The position numbers and the translations under genes are program-made. Positions 9,105-17,639 of a stretch of DNA of 64,000 bases are shown here, one piece after another. Position 1 is the stretch's first letter. Every line of letters starts with the position of its first letter. Origin of the DNA: Achromobacter pulmonis. GTDB lineage: Bacteria > Pseudomonadota > Gammaproteobacteria > Burkholderiales > Burkholderiaceae_B. The stretch is from contig NZ_POQS01000007.1 of the NCBI RefSeq assembly GCF_002885955.2, positions 389,188 through 453,187 of the forward strand, in the 5' to 3' direction. The notes under the pieces are model-generated. The model had not been told where the DNA came from and searched no databases. It saw nothing but the letters and a program-made list of their open reading frames with translations.

Positions 9105-10574
9105 ATGAAGCGCGTCCTGGCGACCCTCTACATCCTGGGCCTGACGATGGTGATGTTCGCGCTCACCATGCTGATCCCGCTGGGCGTGGCCTATGTGGGC
9201 GGCGACGCGGCGCGCGACGCTTTCCTGGACGGATTCCTGATCTCGGTGGGCATCGGCGGCGGCCTGGCGGTGCTGACCCGCCGCGCCCGCTGCGAGCTGC
9301 GCGCGCGCGACGGCTTCGTGCTGGTGTCGGCGGTCTGGGCCGGCCTGCCGCTGCTGGCGGCCATTCCGCTGCTGCTCTACTTTCATGGGGCGGGGCTGCC
9401 GCTGTCGTTCACCGGCGCCTATTTCGAGGCCATGTCGGGCCTGACCACCACCGGCGCCACGGTCCTGTCCAACCTGGATGCGCTGCCGGCCTCCATCAAC
9501 CTGTGGCGCGCCACCCTGATCTGGGTGGGCGGCATGGGCATCCTGGTGCTGGCCGTGGCCATTCTGCCGCTGCTCGGCGTGGGCGGCCACCAGGTGGTGC
9601 GGGCCGAAACGCCGGGGCCGATGAAGGACGAACGGCTGACGCCGCGCATCGCCAGCACGGCCAAGGCGCTGTACGCCGTGTATTTCGCCTTCTCCATTCT
9701 GTGCTTCCTGGCCTACCGCGCGGTCGGCCTGTCGTGGTTCGAGGCCTGGTGCCACATGGCCACGACCATGGGGCTGGGCGGCTTCTCCACCTGGGACGAC
9801 GGCTTCGCCCATTTCGATTCGGTGGCCGTGGAAATGGTGGCGATGGTGTTCATGCTGATCGCCGGCATCAACTTCGCCACCCATTTCAACGCCTTGCGCC
9901 AGCGCAGCCTGCGGGCCTATGTGATCTGCCCCCAGGCGATTCCGTACCTGGTCCTGGTGCTGGGGACGGGGCTGGTCATCTCCGTTTTCATTTTCTGGAA
10001 AGGCGTCTATGCCGATCCGCTGCAGGCGCTGCGCTACGGGATGTTCAACACCATCTCCATGGCCACCACGACCGGCTACGCCAACACCGATTTCGCGCAG
10101 TGGCCGCTGTTCGCGCCGCTGACGATGCTGCTGCTGTCGGGCGTGGCCACCTCGGCCGGGTCCACCGGGGGCGGCATCAAGATCATCCGCGCCATCCTGC
10201 TGGTCAAGCAGGCCCGCAACGAACTGGTGACCATGCTGCACCCGCACGCGGTCAGCCCGGTGCGGATCAACGGCAGGGCGGTCGAAGCCCGCACCATGTC
10301 CTCGGTGCTGGCCTTCATGCTGTTCTACGGCCTGTCCATCGCCGTGTTCACCAGCCTCCTGCTGCTGTCAGGCCTGGACCCGATCACGGCGTTCTCGGCC
10401 GTGTTCGCCAGCATCAACAACACCGGTCCCGGCCTGGGCCCGGTCGGCCCCATGGGCAATTTCGCGGTGCTGTCCGACTTCCAGATCTGGGTCTGCACCT
10501 TCGCCATGCTGATCGGCCGCCTCGAGCTGCTGACCGTGCTGGTGCTGTTCACGCCGATCTTCTGGCGCAAGTAG
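9105..10574 (+). CDS. trkH: Trk potassium uptake system membrane subunit TrkH
   Basis: A 489-residue membrane protein of the TrkH/KtrB superfamily with about ten hydrophobic segments. The degenerate pore loops are visible as SGLTTTGATVL, TTMGLGGFST, SMATTTGYANT and INNTGPGLGPVG, each keeping the filter glycine. It conducts K+ with TrkA as its cytoplasmic gating ring. It is the last gene of the run that begins at rsmB. A perfect palindrome lies 24 bp past the stop. Confidence 0.95.
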   Translation: MKRVLATLYILGLTMVMFALTMLIPLGVAYVGGDAARDAFLDGFLISVGIGGGLAVLTRRARCELRARDGFVLVSAVWAGLPLLAAIPLLLYFHGAGLPLSFTGAYFEAMSGLTTTGATVLSNLDALPASINLWRATLIWVGGMGILVLAVAILPLLGVGGHQVVRAETPGPMKDERLTPRIASTAKALYAVYFAFSILCFLAYRAVGLSWFEAWCHMATTMGLGGFSTWDDGFAHFDSVAVEMVAMVFMLIAGINFATHFNALRQRSLRAYVICPQAIPYLVLVLGTGLVISVFIFWKGVYADPLQALRYGMFNTISMATTTGYANTDFAQWPLFAPLTMLLLSGVATSAGSTGGGIKIIRAILLVKQARNELVTMLHPHAVSPVRINGRAVEARTMSSVLAFMLFYGLSIAVFTSLLLLSGLDPITAFSAVFASINNTGPGLGPVGPMGNFAVLSDFQIWVCTFAMLIGRLELLTVLVLFTPIFWRK

Positions 10575-10899
10575 CCCGGCAGGCCTCAAATTTATTGGGG
10601 ATAACCCTATATAGGGTTATCCCTCTCATCCTCCGAAGCCCCGTCCAGACTGGCCTGGCGAGCGCCGCAGGCCGGAAACCCGCGCCATTTCTATGCGGTA
10701 AGCGCTCGCTCACTTTCTCTCGCAGGGAAAAACCGAAGGTTTCCTGATGTTGCACATAAATGTCACGATTTTCCTTCGTTTTGCCACAAAGTAGCGGCTA
10801 TCATGCAAGCACAAGCTGCCGTCTAGTGCCCCCCGGGAAGTTGCCGGGCTTCAAGGTCGAACGGCGCACTCCCTCATCAAACATTCAAAGGAGTCCGAG
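10575..10899. other. 325-bp intergenic region between trkH and the carboxylate-amine ligase
   Basis: Apart from the palindrome at 10598-10623, I see no gene here. The second half is AT-richer (around 10740-10800) and probably holds the promoter of the next gene, but no convincing -35/-10 pair could be picked. A good ribosome-binding site, AAAGGAG, lies about 7 bp before the ATG at 10900. Confidence 0.5.
10598..10623. repeat. 26-bp perfect palindrome downstream of trkH
   Basis: The half-site GGGATAACCCTAT is followed directly by its exact reverse complement, giving a 26-bp palindrome centred on TATATA. There is no T-run, so it does not look like a standard terminator. It could be a strong cruciform or a regulator-binding site for the downstream gene. 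Part of the half-site (GGGTTATCCC) recurs at 63167-63176. Confidence 0.7.
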
Positions 10900-12144
10900 A
10901 TGGAACAGATTCCGTTCATTTCGTCGGCCCCCAACACCCTGGGCATCGAGCTCGAGCTGCAACTGATCGACCCCCGCAGTTTTGACCTTACCGCAGCCTC
11001 TGACGAGCTGCTGGCCCAGATGGCCAACCACCCCATCGCCGACCGCGTCAAACCGGAAATCACGCGCTCGATGATCGAATTGAATTCGTCGGTGCACGAG
11101 CACCCGATGGGCCTGCTGGCCGAGATGCGCGAGATGCGCGATGCGCTTGTCGAGGCGGCCGACGCCGTCGGTGTGTCCGTTGCGGGCGGCGGCGCCCATC
11201 CCTTCATGCGCTGGCAGGAGCGCTCCATTTCCGACACGCCGCGCTTCCAGTACCTGGCCGAAATGTATGGTTACCTGGCGCGTCAATTTACTGTCTTCGG
11301 CCAGCACATCCACCTGGGCGTCCGAAACGGCGACGACTCCATCAAGCTGCTGCGCCGCCTGTCGCCCTACGTGCCGCACTTCATCGCGCTGTCGGCCTCG
11401 TCGCCGTACTGCGAGGGCGTGGACACGCTGTTCGCCTGCTCGCGCCTGAACGCGGTCAACAGCTTCCCGCTGGCCGGCCACATGCCGCCCGAGGTCAAGG
11501 ACTGGTATCAGTTCGAGGCCCATCTGGCGCAGCTGCGCGCCTACGGCCTGGCCGAGAGCATCAAGGACCTGTACTGGGACATCCGCCCCAAGCCGGAGTT
11601 CGGCACGGTCGAGATCCGCGTCTGCGATACCCCGCTGACGGTCGAGCGCGCCTGCCAGATCGCTGCCTTCGCCCAGGCCCTGGCGGTGCTGCTGATGCGC
11701 GAGGACGATCCCAGCGACAACGCCTGGCTGTCCTACCGCAGCAACCACTTCCAGGCCTGCCGTTTCGGCCTGCAGGGCAGCTACGTCACGCCGGACGGCC
11801 AGCGCCTGCGCCTGATGGACCATCTGCGGGTGCTGTTCCAGCGCCTGATGCCGGTGGCCGAAGAGCTGGGCACGGGCGACATGATCGCCACGTTGCGCGA
11901 CGAGTCCATGCGCAGCGGCAACGATTCGCGCTGGCTGCGCAGCCAGTTCCACCGCCTGCGCGACCTGCCGCTGCTGGTCGAGGCCATGTCCAACGCCTGG
12001 CGCGGCGTGGCCGCCGGCGCCCAGGCGCCGGCCGAGCCCACCGCGGTGCTGCGCCGCCGTATCCGGGCCACGTCCGAGCCCATGCAGGCCCTGCCGGCCT
12101 CCGAGCCCGGGGTCAGCGTGCCCATGCCGGACCGTCTGCACTAG
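10900..12144 (+). CDS. YbdK-type carboxylate-amine ligase (glutamate-cysteine ligase family 2)
   Basis: A 414-residue ATP-dependent ligase of the GCS2 family. The N-terminal NTLGIELELQLIDPRS and the later FGQHIHLGVRNGDD and PEFGTVEIRVCDTPLT are the family's nucleotide/metal-binding stretches. E. coli YbdK has weak gamma-glutamylcysteine synthetase activity, but the real substrate of this subgroup is not known. The start is supported by a near-perfect AAAGGAG. It stands alone and runs into the convergent methyltransferase gene. Confidence 0.88.
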   Translation: MEQIPFISSAPNTLGIELELQLIDPRSFDLTAASDELLAQMANHPIADRVKPEITRSMIELNSSVHEHPMGLLAEMREMRDALVEAADAVGVSVAGGGAHPFMRWQERSISDTPRFQYLAEMYGYLARQFTVFGQHIHLGVRNGDDSIKLLRRLSPYVPHFIALSASSPYCEGVDTLFACSRLNAVNSFPLAGHMPPEVKDWYQFEAHLAQLRAYGLAESIKDLYWDIRPKPEFGTVEIRVCDTPLTVERACQIAAFAQALAVLLMREDDPSDNAWLSYRSNHFQACRFGLQGSYVTPDGQRLRLMDHLRVLFQRLMPVAEELGTGDMIATLRDESMRSGNDSRWLRSQFHRLRDLPLLVEAMSNAWRGVAAGAQAPAEPTAVLRRRIRATSEPMQALPASEPGVSVPMPDRLH

Positions 12145-12148
12145 CCTG

Positions 12149-12179
12149 CCGCGCAACCCCGCTTCAGGGGTTGCCGCGC
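12149..12179. terminator. Hairpin between convergent genes
   Basis: An inverted repeat GCGCAACCCC / GGGGTTGCcGCGC with a 6-nt loop sits between the end of the ligase gene and the end of the convergent methyltransferase gene, overlapping the latter's last codons. There is no T-run, so it may act only as an RNA 3' stabiliser. Termination is an inference from position. Confidence 0.4.
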
Positions 12180-13099
12180 TGGCGCCCGCCGATCGCGCTG
12201 ACCGACAGGCGGGTCTCGCCCGCCGTCGTGCGGTGCGCGGCGGCGCGCCAGGCGTGGCCATAGGCCACTTCGATGCTTAGCGCGATCACGCCGTCCGGGC
12301 GCCGTTGCGCCTCCAGCGCGGCGCACAGCCGGTCGCGCCAGTCCCGGCCCACCAGCCCGCCGCGCCGGCCTTCGGCGGGGTTGCCGCCCAGCGCGCGCAC
12401 GTCCTGCAGCAGCTTTTCGGGACTGCGGTAGGTCAGGGTCAGGATCTCCTGGTCCATCACCGGGTCGGCAAAGCCGTTTTCCACCAGCAGATCGCCGAAA
12501 TCGTGCATGTCCACGAAGGACGGCGTGGCCGTGCGCAGCCCGGCGTCGTCCAGCGCCTGGCGCAGCTCCCGCAGCGTGGCCGGTCCCAGACAGGAAAACA
12601 TGGCCAGCCCGCCCACCTTCAGGATGCGCCGCCATTCCGCCAGCACGGCGTGCGGCGCGCGGTGCCAGTGCATGGCCAGGTTGGACCACACCAGCTCCAG
12701 CGATTCGGGCGCCAGCCCCGTGGCCGCCAGGTCGGCCTGCACGAAGGCCGGGGCGGGCGGGCCGCGGCGCGCCAGCTTGCCGATCCAGGCCGACAGGCCG
12801 GCCGGCGCGTGGCGCCTGCGGGCCTCGTCCAGCAGCGGGCCGCAATTGTCCAGCCCGGTGTAGGCGGCCTCGGGATAGCGTTCGCGCAGCAGGGGCAGGT
12901 TGTCGCCGGCGCCGCAGCCCGCGTCCAGCATGGCCTGCGGCTGCAGGCGGATGTATTGCAGGCGGCCGAGCATGCGGCGGGCGATTTCGCCGTACAGGAA
13001 CTGGGCCTCGGCAAGATCGCCGCGGCGGGCGAACTGCCTGGGCACGTCGGCGCTGACGATGGGCAGGGTGGGTAGCGTTGCGGGTTCGGGCAGGGACAT
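12164..13099 (-). CDS. BioC-like SAM-dependent methyltransferase
   Basis: A 311-residue class I methyltransferase. The SAM-binding motif MLDAGCGAGDNLPLL lies near residues 57-71, and a post-motif ELVWSNLAMHWHRAPHAVLAEWRRIL resembles BioC, which methylates malonyl-ACP to start biotin synthesis. No other biotin genes are nearby. A role as BioC is therefore plausible but unproven; another small-molecule methyltransferase is the alternative. Its start lies 51 bp from the divergent ComF-like gene. Confidence 0.75.
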   Translation of the reverse strand: MSLPEPATLPTLPIVSADVPRQFARRGDLAEAQFLYGEIARRMLGRLQYIRLQPQAMLDAGCGAGDNLPLLRERYPEAAYTGLDNCGPLLDEARRRHAPAGLSAWIGKLARRGPPAPAFVQADLAATGLAPESLELVWSNLAMHWHRAPHAVLAEWRRILKVGGLAMFSCLGPATLRELRQALDDAGLRTATPSFVDMHDFGDLLVENGFADPVMDQEILTLTYRSPEKLLQDVRALGGNPAEGRRGGLVGRDWRDRLCAALEAQRRPDGVIALSIEVAYGHAWRAAAHRTTAGETRLSVSAIGGRQRGNP

Positions 13100-13150
13100 T
13101 TCGGTCGCGCCTGCGCCCTGCGGGCGCGGCGGATCATGGTTTCATGAGGA

Positions 13151-13900
13151 ATGGCATCCATTATTACGCATCCTGGCCGCGGGCCCCGATTGTCCCTACG
13201 CGGCATGGGGCGGCGCCTGCTGTCCCGGATCGGCTGCGACTGCCCGCTGTGCGGCGCGCGGGTGGCCGGGGCCAGACTTTGCGCCGGCTGCGAGGCCGAC
13301 ATCCTCTACGTGGCGCCGGACGCGCCGCCGCGCTGCCCGCGTTGCGCGCTGCGGCTACGGCCTGGCGCGCCCTGCTGCGCCGCCTGCCTGGGCACGCCCC
13401 GGGCCTTCGCGCGCACCGTGGCGGCCTTCGACTACGAGCCGCCCGCCGACGCCCTGGTCCGGATGCTCAAGGTCCAGCTCCGGCTCAGCATGGCGCCGGT
13501 GCTGGCGCGGCTGATCGCCGCCGCCGTCGCGCGCGACGGCCGCCTGCCGGCCGGCGCCCTGCTATTGCCGGTGCCGGCGGGACGGGCCTCGCTCCTGCGG
13601 CGCGGCATGAATCCCGCCGCCGAGATCGCCCGCGGGCTGGCCGCGGAACTGGACCTGCCCCTGGCGCACGGCGTATTGCTGCGGCGGCGCGAAACGCCGC
13701 GCCAGACCGGCAGGAGCCGCCAGGCCCGGCGTCGCGGCGCGGTGGGCGTGTTCGCCTGCGCAGGCGGCGTGCAAGGCCGGCACGTGGCCGTGGTGGACGA
13801 CGTCATGACCACGGGCAGCACGGCCGACGCCGCGGCCGCCGCGCTGCTGGCCGCCGGCGCGGCCGAGGTGACGCTGCTGGTGGCGGCGCGCACGCCGTAG
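13151..13900 (+). CDS. ComF family phosphoribosyltransferase-like protein
   Basis: A 249-residue ComF/GntX-type protein. The N-terminal part is cysteine-rich, with CDCPLCGARV, LCAGCEAD, CPRCALRL and CCAACLG, which would bind zinc. The C-terminal half is a type I phosphoribosyltransferase with the PRPP loop VAVVDDVMTTGSTADAAAAA. Naturally competent relatives need ComF for DNA uptake; in non-competent species the role is unclear. The ATG at 13151 leaves only 51 bp to the divergent BioC-like gene, so promoters overlap. Confidence 0.82.
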   Translation: MASIITHPGRGPRLSLRGMGRRLLSRIGCDCPLCGARVAGARLCAGCEADILYVAPDAPPRCPRCALRLRPGAPCCAACLGTPRAFARTVAAFDYEPPADALVRMLKVQLRLSMAPVLARLIAAAVARDGRLPAGALLLPVPAGRASLLRRGMNPAAEIARGLAAELDLPLAHGVLLRRRETPRQTGRSRQARRRGAVGVFACAGGVQGRHVAVVDDVMTTGSTADAAAAALLAAGAAEVTLLVAARTP

Positions 13901-13961
13901 CGTCCGGGGGGCCGGCAAATCGGCGACAATGCCGGCATCCCGGCCATCCGCTTCATCCGCC

Positions 13962-14432
13962 ATGTTTCACGTCATCCTGGTCTGCCCCGAGATCCCGCCC
14001 AATACCGGCAACGCCATCCGCCTGTGCGCCAATACCGGCGCGCAGCTGCACCTGGTGCGCCCGCTGGGCTTCGAACTGGATGACGCCCGCATGCGCCGCG
14101 CGGGGCTGGATTACCACGAATGGCAGCCGGTCCGGGTGCATGACAGCCTGGAAGAGGCCCTGGCCGACACCGGCGCCGCCCCGTCCAGCATCTACGCGCT
14201 GACCACGCATGCGCAGCGCAGCGTGGCCGACGTCGGCTTCAAGCCGGGCGATGTGTTCGTGTTCGGCCGCGAAACCGCCGGCCTTTCGGAAGCGCACAAG
14301 GCGCTGTTCCCGCCCCAGCAGCGCCTGCGCCTGCCCATGCGCGCCGGCCAGCGCAGCCTCAACCTGTCCAACGCCGTGGCCGTCACGGTGTTCGAGGCCT
14401 GGCGCCAGCAGGGGTATGAAGGGGGGGTGTAG
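13962..14432 (+). CDS. trmL: tRNA (cytidine/uridine-34 2'-O)-methyltransferase TrmL
   Basis: A 156-residue SPOUT-fold enzyme that methylates the wobble ribose of tRNA-Leu. MFHVILVCPEIPPNTGNAIR at the start and the knot motifs FGRETAGLS and LPMRAGQRSLNLSNAVAV are diagnostic. The start at 13962 is used because the family begins at this Met; 11 further codons upstream are open but unconserved. The TAG stop is supplied by the left end of the 186-bp repeat. Confidence 0.93.
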   Translation: MFHVILVCPEIPPNTGNAIRLCANTGAQLHLVRPLGFELDDARMRRAGLDYHEWQPVRVHDSLEEALADTGAAPSSIYALTTHAQRSVADVGFKPGDVFVFGRETAGLSEAHKALFPPQQRLRLPMRAGQRSLNLSNAVAVTVFEAWRQQGYEGGV

Positions 14433-14614
14433 GATGGGTGCAGCGCGAGAGCCCTCAAGCAAGAACTCAAATATCGAACGCGCGTAACCCATCAGGCGGC
14501 GCCAGCCGCCGTTTTTCGTGGCAAGAGACAAAGCCGGCTCTCGCCGGCCGATGGGTTACGCGCGCTGGCCAACCAGATCCTTGCCCAGAAAGCCGCGCGC
14601 TGCACTCATCCTAC
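14429..14614. repeat. 186-bp palindromic interspersed repeat, copy 1
   Basis: Both ends read GTAGGATG.../...CATCCTAC and continue as imperfect inverted repeats (GGGTGCAGCGCG against CGCGCTGCACTC). A second nested pair, CGCGCGTAACCCATC and GATGGGTTACGCGCG, flanks two small hairpins, GGCGGCgccaGCCGCC and GCCGGCtctcGCCGGC. A copy of identical length lies in the opposite orientation at 26410-26595. It has no coding capacity and resembles a REP/BIME or MITE-like element. It separates trmL from the convergent Bug gene and may end transcription in both directions. Confidence 0.85.
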
Positions 14615-14638
14615 GATCCGCGCGTCCCCGCCATCCGC

Positions 14639-15631
14639 TCAAGCCAGCGACAGCTTCAGCTTTTCGATGACCTGGTCCCACCGCGCCTTTTCATTCTTGA
14701 TCCGCGCGGTCAGGGCTTCGGGGGTGGACGGCGCCGGCGTGAAGTACTGCAGCGCCAGTTGCTTGCGCACGGCTTCGCTGTCGATGATGCGGGCCAGTTC
14801 GCTGTTGAGCCGTTCGATGATCGGGGTGGGCGTGCCGGCCGGGACCAGCACGGCGTTCCACGAAATCGCCTCGAAATCCGGATAGCCCTGGGACGCCATG
14901 GTCGGCACGCCCGGCAGCGCGTCGCTGGGCTGCAGGCTGGTCACGGCCAGCAGCTTGACCTTGCCGTCGCGCGCCTGGGGCACGGCGATGGCGGGCACCA
15001 TGAAGCCGGCCTGCACGTCGCCGCCGATGATGGCGGTGATGACCTGCGGAAAGCCCGAATAGGGGATGTGCGCCAGGTCGACGCCGGCGCTTTCCTTGAA
15101 CATCTCCATCGCCAGGTGGGCCGAGCTGCCCGGACCCACGGAGCCGTAGTTCAGCGAATTGCCGCGCTGCTTGACCAGCGCGACGAAGTCCTTGACGTTG
15201 TCGACCTGCAGGCCGGCGGGCACGACCAGCACGTTGGGGCTGGTGCCCACCAGGGACACCGGCGCCAGGTCGCGCAGCGGGTCGTAGCCCAGGGTTTTCT
15301 TGTAGAGCGTGGGCGCAGTGACCAGCGGGCCGTTGATCGTGTAGAGCAGCGTGTAGCCGTCGGGCTTGGACTGGGCCACCACGCGGGTGCCGATGTTGCC
15401 GCCGGCGCCCGGCTTGTTGTCGATCACGATGGGCTGGCCCAGGGCCTGGGACAGCGGCTCGGAAATCGTGCGCGCCAGCAGGTCGGGCGAGGACCCGGGC
15501 GGGAACGGCACGACCATATGGATGGGGCGGTCGGGCCAGTCGGCGTGGGCGGCGGCCGGCAGGATGGCGGCCAGGCTCAGGCACAGGCCGCGTAGCAGCT
15601 GGCCGACCCGGAACTTGCGGGTTTGCGTCAT
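14639..15631 (-). CDS. Bug family tripartite tricarboxylate transporter solute-binding protein
   Basis: A 330-residue periplasmic binding protein. Residues 1-30 form a signal peptide ending PAAAHA. WPDRPIHMVVPFPPGSSPD, IVIDNKPGAGGNIGTR and DGYTLLYT are Bug (TctC) hallmarks and form the ligand cleft. Such proteins bind organic acids or small aromatics and are greatly expanded in Bordetella. No TctA/TctB membrane genes are adjacent. It is the last gene on the strand after gpsA, 40 bp apart. The ligand is unknown. Confidence 0.9.
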   Translation of the reverse strand: MTQTRKFRVGQLLRGLCLSLAAILPAAAHADWPDRPIHMVVPFPPGSSPDLLARTISEPLSQALGQPIVIDNKPGAGGNIGTRVVAQSKPDGYTLLYTINGPLVTAPTLYKKTLGYDPLRDLAPVSLVGTSPNVLVVPAGLQVDNVKDFVALVKQRGNSLNYGSVGPGSSAHLAMEMFKESAGVDLAHIPYSGFPQVITAIIGGDVQAGFMVPAIAVPQARDGKVKLLAVTSLQPSDALPGVPTMASQGYPDFEAISWNAVLVPAGTPTPIIERLNSELARIIDSEAVRKQLALQYFTPAPSTPEALTARIKNEKARWDQVIEKLKLSLA

Positions 15632-15671
15632 GTAGCGTGTCTCCTCGGTGTATGGGATGTCGGGTCGTGGG

Positions 15672-16733
15672 TCAGCTGGGCGATTCGTCCGGCAGGCCCG
15701 CGCCGCTTTCGTAGCGGGCGTCGCGGGCGAGCAGGGCGGAGACCGCCGTCATGGGGGCCACGCCGTCGAACAGCACGGCGCAGACGGCCTCGGTGATCGG
15801 AAGTTCGACCTGGATGGCGCGCGCCCGCTCCAGGGCCGCGCGCGCGCAGCGCACGCCTTCGGCGGTGATGCCGCTGGCCAGGATGTCGGCCAGCTTGCGG
15901 CCGGCGCCGATTTCCAGGCCGACGCGGCGGTTGCGCGAGAGTTCGCCGGTGGCGGTCAGCACCAGGTCGCCCAGGCCGGTCAGGCCGGCGAAGGTCTCGG
16001 CCTGCGCGCCCAGCGCGACGCCGAAGCGGGTCATCTCGGCCAGGCCGCGGGTGATCAGCGCGGCGCGCGCATTGGTGCCCAGGGCCAGGCCGTCGCAGAT
16101 GCCGCAGGCCACGGCGATGACGTTCTTCAGCGCCCCGCCCACTTCCACGCCGACCAGGTCGGTGCTGGCGTAGACGCGCAGCGCCGCGCCGTGGAAGGCG
16201 GCGATGGTGGCCGCGCGCAGCGCCGGGCTGTCGCTGGCGACGGTGAGCGCCACGGGCAGGCCCTGCGCGACTTCGCGCGCGAACGAGGGGCCGGACAGGG
16301 CGCCGCCGACGGCGCCGGGCAGGGCCTCGCGCATGATTTCGTGGGGCAGCCTGGCCGTGTCGGCTTCGAAGCCCTTGCACGTCCAGACGATGGGGGTGTC
16401 CTGCAATCCCAGCGCGGGCAGCCGGCGCGACAGCTCGCCGCACAGCGCGGTCAGCCCGGCCACGGGCACGCCCAGCACGATGAGGGCTTGCGCGCCGTCG
16501 TCCTGCAGGCTGCGCAGGGTGGCGTCGAGATCGGAGGAAATAGTCAGGGCCTGGGGCAGGGGAACGCCAGGCAGGTAGCGCGCATTTTCATGCGTGGCGG
16601 CCATGTCGGCCGCCTGGGCGGCGTCGCGCGCCCAGAGCACGGTGGCGTGGCGGCGGCTGGCGGCCGCCGCCAGCGCGGTGCCCCAGCTTCCCGCACCCAG
16701 GACGGCGACGCGCAGGCGCGGGGTGGGCTTCAT
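15672..16733 (-). CDS. gpsA: Glycerol-3-phosphate dehydrogenase [NAD(P)+]
   Basis: A 353-residue soluble enzyme that reduces dihydroxyacetone phosphate to sn-glycerol-3-phosphate for phospholipid synthesis. The dinucleotide loop VAVLGAGSWGTALAAAASRR is at residues 9-28, and GGALKNVIAVACGICDGL holds the catalytic lysine. The C-terminal substrate domain has GLGDLVLTATGELSRNR. It follows secB by 12 bp on the same strand, an arrangement also found in other proteobacteria (secB-gpsA). Confidence 0.95.
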   Translation of the reverse strand: MKPTPRLRVAVLGAGSWGTALAAAASRRHATVLWARDAAQAADMAATHENARYLPGVPLPQALTISSDLDATLRSLQDDGAQALIVLGVPVAGLTALCGELSRRLPALGLQDTPIVWTCKGFEADTARLPHEIMREALPGAVGGALSGPSFAREVAQGLPVALTVASDSPALRAATIAAFHGAALRVYASTDLVGVEVGGALKNVIAVACGICDGLALGTNARAALITRGLAEMTRFGVALGAQAETFAGLTGLGDLVLTATGELSRNRRVGLEIGAGRKLADILASGITAEGVRCARAALERARAIQVELPITEAVCAVLFDGVAPMTAVSALLARDARYESGAGLPDESPS

Positions 16734-16745
16734 GGGGCGGCTTGC

Positions 16746-17285
16746 TTACTGGCGGGTCGCGCCGGGGGGCAGGATGATGCCCGAGTCGCCGCCGTTGCCA
16801 TTGCCGTTGGCCGCGTTCTGCTGTTGCTGCAGTTCGGCCAGGCGCTGCTCGTACAGGGCCTGGAAGTTGACTTCGGTCAGGTGCAGCGGCGGCATCGAGG
16901 TGCGGGTGATCGCGTCGGCGATGTTGGCGCGCAGGTACGGGTACAGCATGGTCGGGCAGACGATGCCCAGCAGCGGGTCGAGCTGCTCTTCGGGGATGTT
17001 GGCGGCCTCGAAGATGCCGGCCTGCGTGCCTTCGACCAGGTACACGACCTTTTCGTTGACGCGGGTGGTGACGGTCACGGTGACCGTGGTCTCGAACACG
17101 GTCTCGGCCAGGCGCTGCCCGCCCACGGTGATGCTCACTTCGACCTGGGGCGCTTCTTGCTCCAGGAAGACGTGAGGCGCGTTCGGCATTTCCAGCGAAA
17201 GGTCTTTCAGGTAGACGCGCTGCAGATTGAACGAGGGCGCGTCGTTGCTGCCTTCTTGCTGGGTGTTTTGGTCTTGATCAGCCAT
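16746..17285 (-). CDS. secB: Protein-export chaperone SecB
   Basis: A 179-residue cytoplasmic chaperone that keeps preproteins unfolded and delivers them to SecA. FNLQRVYLKDLSLEMPNAPH, VYLVEGTQAGIF and CPTMLYPYLRANIADA are characteristic. The C-terminus is extended by a Gln/Asn/Gly-rich tail of about 30 residues. The start at 17285 gives the normal MADQ beginning; nine extra codons upstream are open but unconserved. It lies between grxC and gpsA, the usual order. Confidence 0.95.
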   Translation of the reverse strand: MADQDQNTQQEGSNDAPSFNLQRVYLKDLSLEMPNAPHVFLEQEAPQVEVSITVGGQRLAETVFETTVTVTVTTRVNEKVVYLVEGTQAGIFEAANIPEEQLDPLLGIVCPTMLYPYLRANIADAITRTSMPPLHLTEVNFQALYEQRLAELQQQQNAANGNGNGGDSGIILPPGATRQ

Positions 17286-17325
17286 GAGTGTTTCCGTTGG
17301 TGGGAGGGGCAAAAAGGGAGCGGGT

Positions 17326-17583
17326 TCAGCCGGCCAGCAGAGGAGCCAGGCCGCCTGCGCGGTCCAGCGCCATCAGGTCGTCGCAACCGCCGACATGGGT
17401 ATCGCCGATGAAAATCTGCGGCACGGTGCGCCGGCCGGTGCGCTGGATCATGACGTCGCGCTGGGCCGGGTCACGGTCGATCTGGATCAGTTCCAGGTCG
17501 GTCACGCCACGTTGTTCCAGCAGCGACTTGGCGCGCGCGCAAAACGGGCAATAGTCCTTGCTGTACATGACGACTTTTTTCAT
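17326..17583 (-). CDS. grxC: Glutaredoxin 3
   Basis: An 85-residue thioredoxin-fold protein that reduces disulfides and glutathione-mixed disulfides with glutathione. The dithiol active site is CPFC at residues 12-15, and the TVPQIFI cis-proline and GGCDDL glutathione-binding motifs follow. The start at 17583 gives the exact family length. It sits between a rhodanese gene and secB in the conserved grxC-secB-gpsA order. Confidence 0.95.
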   Translation of the reverse strand: MKKVVMYSKDYCPFCARAKSLLEQRGVTDLELIQIDRDPAQRDVMIQRTGRRTVPQIFIGDTHVGGCDDLMALDRAGGLAPLLAG

Positions 17584-17639
17584 GGGCGCTCCTGTGCTGT
17601 GGATACAAGTATGGGCAGATGGGGGCGCAGCCCTGGGAT

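Noticed and set aside
7671..10247. 858-residue reverse-strand frame opposite trkA-trkH
   Set aside because: The composition (His, Gln, Arg, Gly rich, no motifs) is that of an antisense shadow of the two genes, which have clear family motifs on the forward strand.
13151..13900. Evidence of natural competence from the ComF-like protein
   Set aside because: ComF-like phosphoribosyltransferases are present in many non-competent bacteria and no other com genes are in the window.
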